A program made the translations under genes and the position numbers. Under the pieces are notes generated by a model. It did no database searches and had not been told where the DNA came from. It saw only the letters and a list, made by a program, of their open reading frames with translations. DNA of 64,000 bases, from positions 992,001 through 1,056,000 of the forward strand of contig JAAVVG010000006.1 in the NCBI GenBank assembly GCA_012976225.1, written 5' to 3'. How positions within the stretch are numbered: the first letter of the stretch is position 1; each line of letters begins with the position of its first letter. Positions 22,195-32,801 of this stretch are shown in pieces. Origin of the DNA: Golubevia sp. BC0850. Taxonomy: Eukaryota > Basidiomycota > Exobasidiomycetes > Golubeviales > Golubeviaceae.

Positions 22195-23331
22195 CAAGGT
22201 GAAAATCCCACGAAGGATTAGGGCTGAAACTCTGGAGGGATGGGTTTGTGAATAGGCTAGAGATAAAGTACTTCCCCAACTTCCTCCAAAGACATGCCAT
22301 TTTTGAATCTGCGGGGAGAGAAATAAAAAGGGTTACTGTCAGATTGGGAAACGTTGTGATTGCCAGAAAGCAGACTGGGGGGGACGAGGGACTTTGCTCG
22401 CTTTGGACTGGGTGCTCTGAAGGTCGGGGCCGACGTGAGTTGAGTTTGTGTTCTCTGTTCCACTTACCTCAAACTTTTCTCTTAGTTTCTCGATGTCCGC
22501 CACTAAATCCCAAGTGGTGTTGTTGTCGAGACTTGCAGCTCTGTCGAATGAAAAAGAGATCAGAAGAAAGTTCGCTTTCCTTTAAAGATGAGGAGGACCG
22601 AGAACTCACGGGGTTGATTTACCAGCTCCACGCTGATCAAATGTGAGCACTCTGTAGTGGGAAGGGTCAAACCATCTCTGAGAGTGTATTGAGGGGATTC
22701 AAATAAAATTTGAGTGGATCCTGGATAGACAGGACGGTCTTGGGAGAGGCAATACTCACACGGTCATCGCTTGATACTCCTCCTCCTGGACCTCCATGAA
22801 GGAACACGGCTTGAATTTCAGAAGCGAAGACAGAGAAGGAGGGAAGAGGGAAGTGAGCTGGCCACCCACTCCATCTCCAAAGGCTCTATCAGTCCCCACT
22901 TGCCAGCCAGCCTCTGACTCCTCGCCAATCCTAAGCAATACCAGTTCTTTAAGCTCAGAATTCAAGCTTAAATACTTTCTCGAGGACTCACCTGGCCACC
23001 CATCTTTCTTCCCCGACCATTCCCAGGAGATCCGGTGCCCAGAATCTCCTACGTCCAGCATTCCACTATCATAAGGCTCTATTTGAGGGTAGAGTTTTCT
23101 CAAGGCGTCCTTTGGAGAATTGAGAGAGCGAGCTTCAACTGAATAGTCTGGAGTAGGTTTTGGAGTAGAAGAAGAAGCCACTGCTGGAGCTGGTGCTGCA
23201 GATGGAGCCGATTGAGCGGCTGTAGTTGAGGTAGAGGCAGAAGCAGTTGGTTGTTGCTGTTGAGATGAAGTAGTTGACTTCTTTCCACCCAAAGACAATC
23301 TCTTGGTTAACTTGGATAATGGATTGGACAT
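21449..23331 (-). CDS. Prolyl aminopeptidase (proline iminopeptidase)
   Basis: Six exons. The start is the ATG at 23331 (MSNPLSKLTKRLSLGGKK); further upstream the frame continues only to a non-ATG codon. A Ser/Gln/Ala-rich lead of about 80 residues precedes the enzyme. The enzyme is an alpha/beta hydrolase of the peptidase S33 family. It shows the oxyanion loop HGGPGGG, then FDQRGAGKSTP, then the nucleophile elbow GGSWGSTLSLAY, then a cap domain, then the Asp in GRYDVVCP and the His in PDAGHSAKEPG. All three triad residues are present. The family removes N-terminal proline from peptides. The disordered lead with KK/KR runs is unusual compared with the roughly 310-residue family norm. The 3' half of the gene lies in a near-perfect inverted repeat. 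It shares a 155-base promoter with the GH5 gene. Confidence 0.9.
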
Positions 23332-23486
23332 CCTGACGTGCTGGTTGAGGTTGCCGATAAGGAGCTGGAGAGTGAAGCGTGAAGGTCTGAAGCGTGAAGT
23401 GGATTCCAACTCCTACTCCCTCCGTCTTCTTACGACTTCCATTCAATCCAATTGAGAGTAGAGTAGAATAGAGTAGAAGCATTTAG
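23332..23486. promoter_or_regulatory. Short bidirectional promoter, peptidase / GH5
   Basis: Only 155 bases separate the two divergent start codons. No TATA box is evident. The two genes are probably co-regulated or rely on short core promoters. Confidence 0.45.
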
Positions 23487-26400
23487 ATGGTGAAAGTCCC
23501 AACTGAATCTCCCATCACTGGAGAGAAAGGTAAGTTTCAACTCTCAATCCGAACCCACCTCTCAATCTCATGATTCTCATCCCACCCTCCCCTTTCCTTC
23601 TCTTCTTCTGCAGTTGCACCCAATTACCTTCATTCCTCGGATCTATTCTTCAGAGATACTTCAGGTAGAGCTGTCCTTCTGAGAGGAGTCAACTTATCAG
23701 GTTCATCCAAAGCTCCCATCGGTCAGCCATCTCAGAAATTGGAGGGGTTCTGGGAGAAAGCAGAGAATGGCGGCGAAAGTTTCATAGGACAACCTTTGAA
23801 TCTACAAGATGGAAGTGCAGACCTTCATTTGACAAGATTGAAAACTTGGGGATTCAATTCTTTCAGATACATCTTTACTTGGGAGGCTTTGGAACATCAG
23901 GGACCGTGAGTCTTGAGGGGAGGTGGAGATGGAGATGGGGCGATATGATTAGACGGAGCGGCGAGGTAGACGCTCAAGTTGAACGATAGAGTCTTGGAGA
24001 AGATTTCCAAAGGAATGGAAGGATGATAAGAGCTACTTGAGAGCTTGGGTGGAGTGCTCGAGCTACCTACCTCTTAGAGCCAGAACTCATAATCTCCGCC
24101 TCTCTTTCTCCCCCCCCCCTCTCTCCCTCTCCTCAATAGTGGGAAATTCGATCACGAATTCATGGATTACACAGTAGCTGTTCTATGCAAGATCAAGGAG
24201 TACGGTTTCAAGGTCTTCATGGATCCACATCAAGATCTGGTGAGTCTAGGATCTTTCTCTCTTTTCAAGAGATGGGCGGTAGGCGTGTCTTGCTGACCAC
24301 ACCGCTCACTCAAACTCCCCTTATCTCCGTTATTCACAGTTCTCTCGATTCACAGGAGGTTCAGGAGCTCCCTACTGGGTTCTACCAGCCTGTGGAATGA
24401 ATCCTAGGAACTTCACCGCCACTCAAGCTGCCTTCCTCCACTGCGAATGGCCCTCAGCCGAGAACCCTTCTCCAATAGACTTTCCAGACATGCTTTGGGC
24501 TACCAATTACACGAGGTTAGCAGCTGCAACCCTATCAGTTTTATTCTTTGCTGGAAGAGATTTCGCTCCCAAATGCATCATCGATGGAAAGAACATTCAA
24601 GATTATCTTCAAGATCATTATTTCAATGCCATTGCTGAATTAGCTAAGAAGATCAGAGATTCTAAAGACAAGTTGTTCGAAGATTGTGTGATTGGTTGGG
24701 ATTCTTTCAATGAACCTAATCAAACTTATTTGAGCTTGGAAGATCTTAATGTCATTCCTAATCATTGGCAATTGAAGAAAGGACCTATGCCTACTCCTAT
24801 TGAACAGTTTAGATTGGGGACTGGGATGAAACAGACGATTACGAATTGGGTCTTTGGTGGAACTGGACCGAAGAAAAGTGGAGTCGTCGTCGTAGATCCG
24901 AAAGGGAAATCGATTTGGATGGACGCTGAGATGGATTCGAGGATAGGAGGTTCTAAGTGGGGATGGGAAAGAAGCTCAGATTGGCCTCTTGGTCAGTGTG
25001 TCTGGGCAGGTCATGGAGTTTGGTCGCAAGACAATGGACAGCTTTTAAGACCAGATTACTTCAAGAAGTTCGGTGGTCCAAACAATGGAACTAAACCTCT
25101 AGATTTCGCCGAAGACTACTGGCTTCCTCATTGGAGAGGTTACGAAGCGACTCTACGACCTATTCATAAAGATGGAATTATGTTTTTACTTCCTCCAGTT
25201 TTCGAGCCTCCTCCAAGAGGTCTTACAGATCGAGATCTCAAGAACAGAGCTTGTCTCAGCTCTCATTTCTACGATGGGTTAACTCTGATTACCAAACATT
25301 GGAATTGGTATAACGCTGATGCAGTAGGAGTCTTGAGAGGGAAATATCCGGGTGTTATGTGGGCGATTAGAGTTGGAGCTAAAGCGGTGAGGAAATGTAT
25401 GAGAGATCAATTGGGTTACTTAGCTGCAGATGCCAAGGATTCAATGGGAAAGTATCCGACTATGATTGGAGAATTAGGAATCCCGTACGATTTGGACAAC
25501 AAGAAGACCTACTTCGGAGATGGAAAAGGAGGCAACAAGGGAATGGGAGACTACTCTTCTCAGACCTTAGCCATGGACGCAAGTCTCAATGCCTGTGATG
25601 GACCTAATCTTCTCAGCTACTCTCTTTGGACCTATTGCTCGGATAACACTCATACCTGGGGAGACGGATGGAATGGAGAAGATCTGAGTATCTGGAGTCT
25701 AGACGACGTCAAGGGAGGAGGAAGTGGGAAAGACCTGCTGGGATCGAGAAGCCCTTCGCCTGCCTCTCTTCAAGAGTCGAGGGATCCGAGTCTCTCTGGG
25801 TCTGGCTCAGACTCATCAACAGGTACCTCAACTCCGACCAAGAGGACAAATGAAGCTCAAATTCGACCGTCCTCTTCCTCCTCCTCCTCCTCATCCGCTT
25901 CTAGCTCTCGACTTCCACCAGCTCTGGTGATGACCTCCGACGGAAAAGACTCTGCTGCCTCTCCGCTTACTTTGGAACCAGCAGAGCTTGCTTCATCTTC
26001 AGTCTCGGTCAATTCAAATGCTTCGGAGAGGTTAAATCCAGGTCCTCTTTTCTCTACCTCTAACAACTCGAACTCTTCCCTCAAGGAACCTACAGTACCA
26101 CTCCTCACGAACGGTAGCAGATCAGCAACAGCTTTCTGTCGACCTTACCCGGTCGCTACTGTTGGAACTCCGGTGAACATCGATTTCGACATCAAATCTT
26201 CGGAATTCATTTATTCTTTTGAGGTGGATCAGACTGACACGAGTCAAGAAGAGGACGAAGAGGTTAGGAACTATAGAGCTATGCTTGGAGAACCTGAATA
26301 CGGAATGGATGACGGATTGATGAAAGTTCCAATCAAGATCTACTTACCTTTCATTCATTACGCTAAAGACGCGCTCCTAGGAGCTGCTTCTGGGAATCAG

Positions 26401-27309
26401 TTCGACTGTGGAAAGCAAGCTCCTTCGACTTACAAAGCCAAGAAGAACGTCAACAGTGTCAAGAGAAGAGGTTCATCCGCCAGTATGGCTTCTAATAACT
26501 CGGATGCGGTCGATGGAATGTCCAAGCTTAGACTCACTTCTTCAGGCTTCTTACCTCCTAGGGGGCCTTTCTACGATGGAGGAGAAGAGAGGAATAGCTC
26601 GACTAGCAGTCTAGGATTCGGAACTACCAAGAAATCTACCAAGAACAAGCTGGCTCTTAAACATAAGATCGGAGAAGTCGTTCTCAAGACGAAAGGGTCG
26701 AAATCCAGTCTCAAGAGTTCAAGAAGTAGAAAGACAAGTGGAGATCTCTTGGCAGTTCCAGTTGATGGTCGAAGTAGATCCGATTCTACTTTTTCTAACA
26801 TTTCAACTGGAGGTGCTCCTCATAATCCAACTGCTTCAATGTTAGCAGAGTTAGATTTGGAACTGGATTTGAACGTTGAATTGTCAGCTGGAGATTATGT
26901 TGTTAGAGGTCAATATCTTTATTGGTATCTTCCAAAAACTGCTTCTCCAGATCCAGAACCAACTTCAAATTCAACTTCAACTCCTAAACAATCTCAATTC
27001 GCAGCTGCCACTTCTGCTGTAGATTCTGAAATCTCGAAAGACTTAAGTTCGGAAGAAGTTCAAATCAATCATCAAGCTCCAGATCCTCCAACTTTAACTC
27101 CAGATGAAAAAGGAAATGAACCACCAGTGATTCCTGTTACTATTGCCGTCATTCCAACTCAAGCTGTTAGGAATCAAGATGGTAGTGCTAAGACTTCCGT
27201 TTTGACTAGAACTAGACATACCATTAGAGTAAAGAGAGCTAGTGGTCCGATGGAACATGAGAAAAGTGCTAGCGCTTGGGATTTGTTGATGAGTTTGGGA
27301 ATGATTTGA
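23487..27309 (+). CDS. Sterylglucosidase/endoglycoceramidase-like GH5 hydrolase
   Basis: Four exons, the first only [14 protein letters not shown]. The last (from about 24340) is very long. The N-terminal half is a GH5 barrel: [60 protein letters not shown]. The acid/base Glu is in [10 protein letters not shown] and the nucleophile Glu in [14 protein letters not shown]. This arrangement matches fungal sterylglucosidases (Cryptococcus Sgl1/EGCrP2, yeast Egh1), which cut glucose from ergosteryl glucoside. No signal peptide is seen, consistent with an intracellular enzyme. A long Ser-rich region (around 25740-26110) and a second low-complexity region (around 26430-26800) interrupt the C-terminal beta-sandwich ([18 protein letters not shown], then [18 protein letters not shown]). 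Acting on another glucosylated lipid is possible. Confidence 0.88.
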
Positions 27310-27763
27310 GTGTGGGTTTGGAGTTGAGGATTCGTCTTTCAATCAGTTTTCTCTTGTTTCTCTACCTCTCCATTTTGTGGTCTCGTTGTTGTCTACGTAG
27401 ATTCTCAATATAACACCATGACTTGCTTTGTTTTGTTTTGCTTGACGAAGAAAAAGTGAGGGAGAGGTTGGTCTGGAGGACTATCGGAGCGGTGTGTGCG
27501 CAGGTAGACGGGGCCCGATTCTTCGCCCAGTGTAACGGTCGGACCCACTTCTTATAAAGACTGCCACTTGAACAGCAGAGCGGATTCGCGACGACAAGCC
27601 TCAAGATGTCAGGGGGGACTCGTCTCGCCGGTTTTATTTGGCTAAACCCGTGGGCGAATTTTCGATAGAGGAGGCTTTTCGAACGCCCTTTCTTTTTCTT
27701 TTCTTCCCCATCATCCCCACTCTCTTTTCTCCTTTCTTCTTCTTCTTTACCCTTTATTCCAAG
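27310..27763. promoter_or_regulatory. Upstream region of the aquaporin gene
   Basis: This gap holds the 3' end of the GH5 gene and the promoter and leader of the aquaporin gene. A pyrimidine-rich leader precedes the ATG (27680-27760). No TATA box stands out. Confidence 0.45.
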
Positions 27764-30629
27764 ATGGAACACCCAACATCTTTGGATCAGAACGATACGT
27801 CGTTGGTCGAAGAGATCGCAGAGCCTGTGCACAACATTCCAACCGCTCCCAACAGCAGAGCCAACAGTATCTTACATCTACCTTCAGAATCAAGGAGAGG
27901 ATCCACTGATATCGGTTACAATCCAGGTTATGAACTACATCCAATCCAGCCTGACGATCAGGTCAACGTTGAAGCTCTTCCAAAGAACCACTCAATTATC
28001 AAAGACACAAAGACTGGAAAGTTCTTCAAGAAAGTTCCTGCTCCAATTAAGGTAAGTTTCTCTTCTCTTATTCACCTCGGAATGAATTCTCTTTCTACAG
28101 ACACTGATTCCCCCTTGTCCCACCTTTTCCCCCTTGTTCTGCCACAGAATCCATCTTGTTCGTCCGGCCCGAGAACTTTCCTCATCCCTCATCATCCGCG
28201 CTCACCTTCTTCCTCTCTTCTCTTTTGAACAACCTTACAGACTCTTTAGCTCACACTTCAGGAGCTCCTCACTTAGAGGCGGCAGCCAGAACTCAAGGAA
28301 ACATTGGTCTTGCGGTGAGTTTTTCTCTTCTCTCTCTGGAAATGAAGGCATTTACCAATTTTTAACGCTAATCCTCTCCCGCACCTCACAGCATGGCTTC
28401 AGAGGGAAAGCGCAAGCAAACAATCCAGACACTAGACCAGGTTCGAACAAGACTACTCCTCGTCACTCTTTCTCTGTGGAAGATTCTAATGCAACCAAGG
28501 AGCTCATGACTTCCTTGAGACTGATGATCGAAGACGCTGTCAGGAAATCGAACCTTGGACACGCTGAAGAGCTCAAGAAAGCTGCCACTACTGGTCTGAC
28601 TGAAGAGGAAAGAGAAGACATCAAGAAGGAAATCGTCAATGATTTGGATTTGGAAAATGGAATGGATAGCGATATGAAGTCTACGTCTAGTAGCATCTTC
28701 GCCTTGGCTGATCCAAGGTCTGCAGCTCGCGGACCAGATTCTGAGAACGACGAGGAAGAGGTCGTAGACTTTCCAAACCCCATCGCTAAGGGAAGATACT
28801 TCATGAGAGAATTCTTCGCTGAAATGTTGGGATGCTTCATCTTGATGGTGAGTGAGGTGGAGGGAAGCGGGGAGACTTGTCTCCGCAGGGGTTAGGCGGA
28901 GGTTTGAAGATTTTTCGCTCTCCTCTCCTTGGCTGACCTATTTTGTCCTGAACGTCATCGCTTTTCTTGACCTTTCCGAATGCAGACGTTTGGAAACGGT
29001 ATCAACAATCAGGTGAGTTGCGGGAGCTTGAGAACAGTCGTTCCAGTCTCACTGACTTCTCTTCGTTTCCTACAGGTCTTCACTTCAGCTCTTTACGATC
29101 CAGATGCTCCCAAAGGATCTTATCTCAGTGTTTCCTTTGGTTGGGGTGTGGCCGTCATGATGGGGTGAGTAGTCAGGGAGAGAAAGGAGATGGGATGCTT
29201 TCAAATCTGACAAGACGCTCTCTCTCTCTCTCTCTCTATCTCTGGATCTCTCTCGATCTCGATCTCTCGACTCTAGCGTTTACGCTTCAGGAGGAATCTC
29301 AGGAGGAATCCTCAATCCATCGCTTACTATCACTCTCGCCGTATTCCGCAAATTTCCCTGGCGCAAGGTTCCGTACTACATTCTAGGTCAAATCACTGGC
29401 GCTTTCTTCGGATCACTTTGTATCTGGGGACTGTACTCGGTTCCAATTTTGCTGGTCGATCCACAAAAGACTGAGACTACCGCAGCGTTGTTCACTACCT
29501 TCCCTGCCGAGTTCCTTAGAGAAGGCACTGCCAACAGAGTGTTGGGCATGTACAATGAGAGTAAGTATTCCGGCTTCTCGAGCTCTATCACATGAGCGCA
29601 TTCTCTGACTCTTTACTCTTCTACTTTCTATCTACAGTATTTGCTACTATGATTCTTGTCATCAGTGAGTCATGCTTCTTCGGCGGCCGATGCTGGCTCA
29701 TCAACAGACTGGCCTAATTCTTCCGCGGAAAGGAAGAAACAAACTCAAGCAAGAGAGAAACTTGAAGCATCGCCTACTTGCTCGATCCAATTTCTAACCG
29801 AGATGATTTTCTTTCCTTTCCTTTCCTCTTTTCTGTCTGCAGTCATCTTTGCAATCGGAGATAAGAACAACACTCCTCCAACTGATGGAATGGCTCCTCT
29901 TGTTTTGATGTGGTTGGTTTGGGGTACGTTGAGACGATTTGAGGTAGAGAAGTCGGCGACGTGACGTCGTGACATGACGATAGGCAATTCTGACAACCCC
30001 TGATCTACCCCTCTCTCACGCTCAGGTATCGGAGCTACTTTAGGTTGGCAGACAGCCTATGCCGTCAATCCAGGTGAGTCTTATTCTCTCGAGACTTCGG
30101 AGAGTTTTCTCGACGCTTCGACTTACGCCAACTCTCCACCACTTCCTCCCCTGTGTTTGCTGCCTCTCTCGACAGCCAGGGATCTCGGACCTAGAATGAT
30201 GCTCTCTATGGTGAGTTGACCTTTTGACCTTTTAGAGACCCTTCTCGACGCGATCTTGCCCTGGTCGATGTCGATCAGAGACTGACTTGCCTCCTATCCT
30301 GTTCTTCTCACTCAGATTGGCTACAAGGGACTGTGGACATTCGATGCAGCCTACTGGGCTTGGACACCCGAGCTAGGTTCATTGGTGAGTCTCTAGGGCG
30401 CAAGTTGCAGAACGAGGGAGCCCCTCTCTCACGGAAGACCGTCGACTGACGCTGTCTTCCCCTTATTCAGGTCGGTGCTCTTCTAGGCGGCACAGTTTAC
30501 GACACCTTGATTTACACTGGAGGAGAATCTCCAATCAACAAACCTTGGAAATACAACGGGATCCGTTGGTTGAGAGGATCTAAGCAAAAACAACCCGCCG
30601 GTCTCGACAAAGCGAATCATCAAGCTTAA
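27764..30629 (+). CDS. Aquaglyceroporin-like channel with long N-terminal tail
   Basis: About eleven exons. A long cytosolic N-terminal part (MEHPTSLDQNDTSLVEEIAE onward, about 290 residues) precedes the six-span MIP channel: MREFFAEMLGCFILM, TFGNGINNQ, SVSFGWGVAVMMGVYASGG, the first pore loop GGILNPSLTITL, PYYILGQITGAFFGSLCIWG, MILVIIIFAIGDKNN, MAPLVLMWLVWG, the second pore loop AYAVNPARDLGPRM, and SLVGALLGGTVYDTLIY. The first box is NPS instead of NPA. The Asp after the second NPAR is typical of glycerol-permeable members. A long N-tail is known in fungal Fps1/Yfl054-type channels. The join from exon 1 (27764-28051) to the next exon near 28250 is unclear: the best donor and acceptors differ by one in phase. 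Part of the gene is copied at 8373-8782. Confidence 0.86.
29219..29237 (+). repeat. (TC)n run in an aquaporin intron
   Basis: A short TC microsatellite followed by TCTCGATCTC repeats forms the pyrimidine tract just upstream of the acceptor before the exon beginning VYASGG. Confidence 0.8.
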
Positions 30630-31530
30630 GCTCTTTCGTTTCTTTTCTCTAGTAATGACAGAGTGCCTTAAGCCTCAAAAGTCTTTCTTCGTCACCGTTT
30701 CCTCAGCTTCTACTACTATCTTTCAACGAATCGAACTTTCTTGTCAATTTCTTTTCCTTCAGACGTCCTTCAAAAGTCACCACCTCCTCTCTCCATTCTG
30801 CTCAAATCCTAAACCATGTCTATGAAAAGAAATGTTTGTCTCAAATTTCCAAACTCCTCTGCTCAATCTCCATCTTTTAACAAACTTTTTGCCTCATCTT
30901 CTCATTCCCTACTCCCCTCTCTTCATGCTGTAATAAAAGATAAACATACAAACAAACAATCGCGCATCAAATCACATCCAACGAAGAGAAGTGTCGACGA
31001 GGCTTTTTGATGGATCTTTGGTGTTGCTCTACCAGAGGTACCTGAAGATTCTCGCGCCGGGGCCTCAGTCTGATTCTCCTCTTAGCTCTAGCTTTGATTA
31101 GAGTAAAAAAGTGTGATTCTGAAAGAAGAGTTAAAGAAGGATAGACTCGCCTTCTCCTCTCGTACCGCCGTACCCCTTGATTATTCTTGCCCTTCTTCCA
31201 ATGCGTTCAGTTTTGTCTAGTTTTCAATTCCAGACTCTCATTTCAGCGTGAAGGCGTCATGAGCTACGCTAATGTGTTTCTTTGGATATAACTACAAGAC
31301 AAGCGGCCATCATTCTTGGGACACTTGAAAAAAAGTTGGGTCAAAAAGGTCGATTGACAAGATCGGGACTGACTGAGAGGACTGAGTAACAGCTGGTCTC
31401 CCCTTTCAAAGCTTAACATCGAAGAAGTATTGACGTTGAACAGAATGAAATGAAAGACAAAATTGGCAGCGAGCAAGTGGCGTCGACAACATTTGTGGGC
31501 AAATTACGCCTTGATGATTAGATTGTTGTT

Positions 31531-31601
31531 GAGGGGAAGAATCAAAGGAGGCACACTAGAGATCCGCTGGAACTCGAAAACATACGAGGGAAGATGACTC
31601 A
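31531..31601 (+). repeat. Block shared with the fragment at 8783-8850
   Basis: About 70 bases beginning TTGTTGAGGGG and ending GAGGGAAGATGA match 8783-8850 at around 85 percent with a small gap. At 8.8 kb the block is joined directly to the aquaporin-derived piece, which shows that both parts came from this neighbourhood. Confidence 0.75.
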
Positions 31602-31704
31602 AGATGAAACTGACTGTTGGAATGTTGGAACACATCTAGATGTCGAAAGCCCATGTTGACTGTGAGTGAAATCCAGGAGACAAGATCATAAGCTTCCGAA
31701 AGAA

Positions 31705-31734
31705 TGAAAGAGAGAAAAGGCGGCAAAGAAACTG
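31705..31734 (+). repeat. Left 30-base direct repeat flanking the inserted copy
   Basis: Thirty bases containing AAAAGGCGGCAAAGAAACTG recur at 32698-32727 with a single mismatch. The two copies bracket the peptidase-derived segment and are absent from the parent peptidase locus. Confidence 0.85.
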
Positions 31735-31743
31735 TAAGCGTGA

Positions 31744-32686
31744 AGAAAATCAGAACTCTCCTTTTTCTATCAAGATGGGGCTTCTCATCTTTTCCCTGAA
31801 CAATTCCAACCCTACCTTGAATTCATCCCAGAAGCTGAAAGAGGAGATCTCATCAAAGCCTATGGCAAAAGATTGACAGGAGAAGATGAAGAGGTTAAAT
31901 TAGAAGCTGCTAAAAAATGGAGTACTTGGGAAAATGCAACTTCCAAATTGTACTTAGATGAGGAACATATCAAAAGAGGCGATGATCCTGATTGGGCTAA
32001 AAAATTCGCTCGGATCGAAAATCATTATTTCACTAATGCTGGCTGGATGGAAGATGGTCAGCTTTTGAAGAAGGAGAATATTGATAAGATTAGAGATATC
32101 CCTACAACTATCGTTCAAGGAAGGTGAGTCATTTGATAGGACGGAGAAAATAGTTGGGATAGAAGTCGATCCTACCAGTACTGGAACAGGAGCAGCTGAA
32201 GCATTCAGTCGAAAATTCTGTCTTGGGTCTTGTCTTAATTCACAACTTGTCTCATCTCTCCTTTTCTCCTCTCGTTCCGACTTCTCTTCTGTCCTCATGC
32301 CTCTCTTCTCTTCTCACCCCTTTTCCAAGATACGACGTCGTCTGCCCTTGCACCACTGCTTTCGCTCTTCATAAAGCCTTTCCCTCTGCCGCTTTCCACC
32401 TGGTTCCTGACGCAGGTCATTCAGCAAAAGAGCCAGGTATCATGAACTTGTTGATCCAAGCAACTGATCAATACAAGTCGGCTACCTGAAAAGTTCCGTC
32501 GTGATGTTCTAAACTATTTCCATCTTTCGAACGATCTGAAAGTTCCTCTCTTCGATCTCGGGGCGTGCTTGAAAGCGATAATTGTTTGAAAAGGGAGAAT
32601 CGATGTGTAGAGTACAGGATCTGTTGAGTTTGTGAGGTTGAAAGTTTGAAAGAGCGATGATGTCGAGAAGGCGAGAAGGTTTAGAA
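31744..32686 (+). pseudogene. Truncated inverted copy of the peptidase gene (arm B)
   Basis: This segment is the reverse complement of 21253-22194. It begins inside the codons for LRKSELSFF and keeps the cap domain, the last intron and the final exon with the Asp (RYDVVCP) and His (DAGHSAKEPG). About 200 bases of 3' flank follow. The start, the oxyanion loop and the GGSWGS nucleophile elbow are missing, so it cannot make an active enzyme. The retained reading frame is undamaged, which together with the near identity points to a very recent copy or ongoing gene conversion. The intron is kept, so the copy was DNA-mediated. Confidence 0.92.
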
Positions 32687-32697
32687 ACATCAAAGAC

Positions 32698-32727
32698 TGA
32701 AAGAAAGAAAAGGCGGCAAAGAAACTG
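32698..32727 (+). repeat. Right 30-base direct repeat flanking the inserted copy
   Basis: Partner of 31705-31734; the same AAAAGGCGGCAAAGAAACTG core with one mismatch in the 30 bases. It starts 12 bases after the end of arm B. Confidence 0.85.
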
Positions 32728-32801
32728 AAAGCATTAGGAGCAAAAGCTGGTTGACAGGCGAGCGATCGAAAGAATTTAGTGATTGCACAAAGCGTCGAAA
32801 T

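Larger units (their letters stand above)
30630..32801. other. Patchwork intergenic region downstream of aquaporin
   Basis: This 2.2-kb gap lies between the aquaporin stop (+) and the stop of the F-box-like gene (-). It contains a block shared with 8783-8850 (31531-31601), two 30-base direct repeats, and between them the inverted copy of the 3' half of the peptidase gene. The rest (30630-31530) is ordinary A/T- and C/T-rich flank with no gene seen. Confidence 0.6.

Noticed and set aside
30630-32801. Transposon or LTR-type element as the cause of the patchwork region
   Set aside because: I found no terminal inverted repeats, long terminal repeats, transposase, integrase or reverse-transcriptase motifs. 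The 30-base repeats are too short for LTRs and too long for a usual target duplication.
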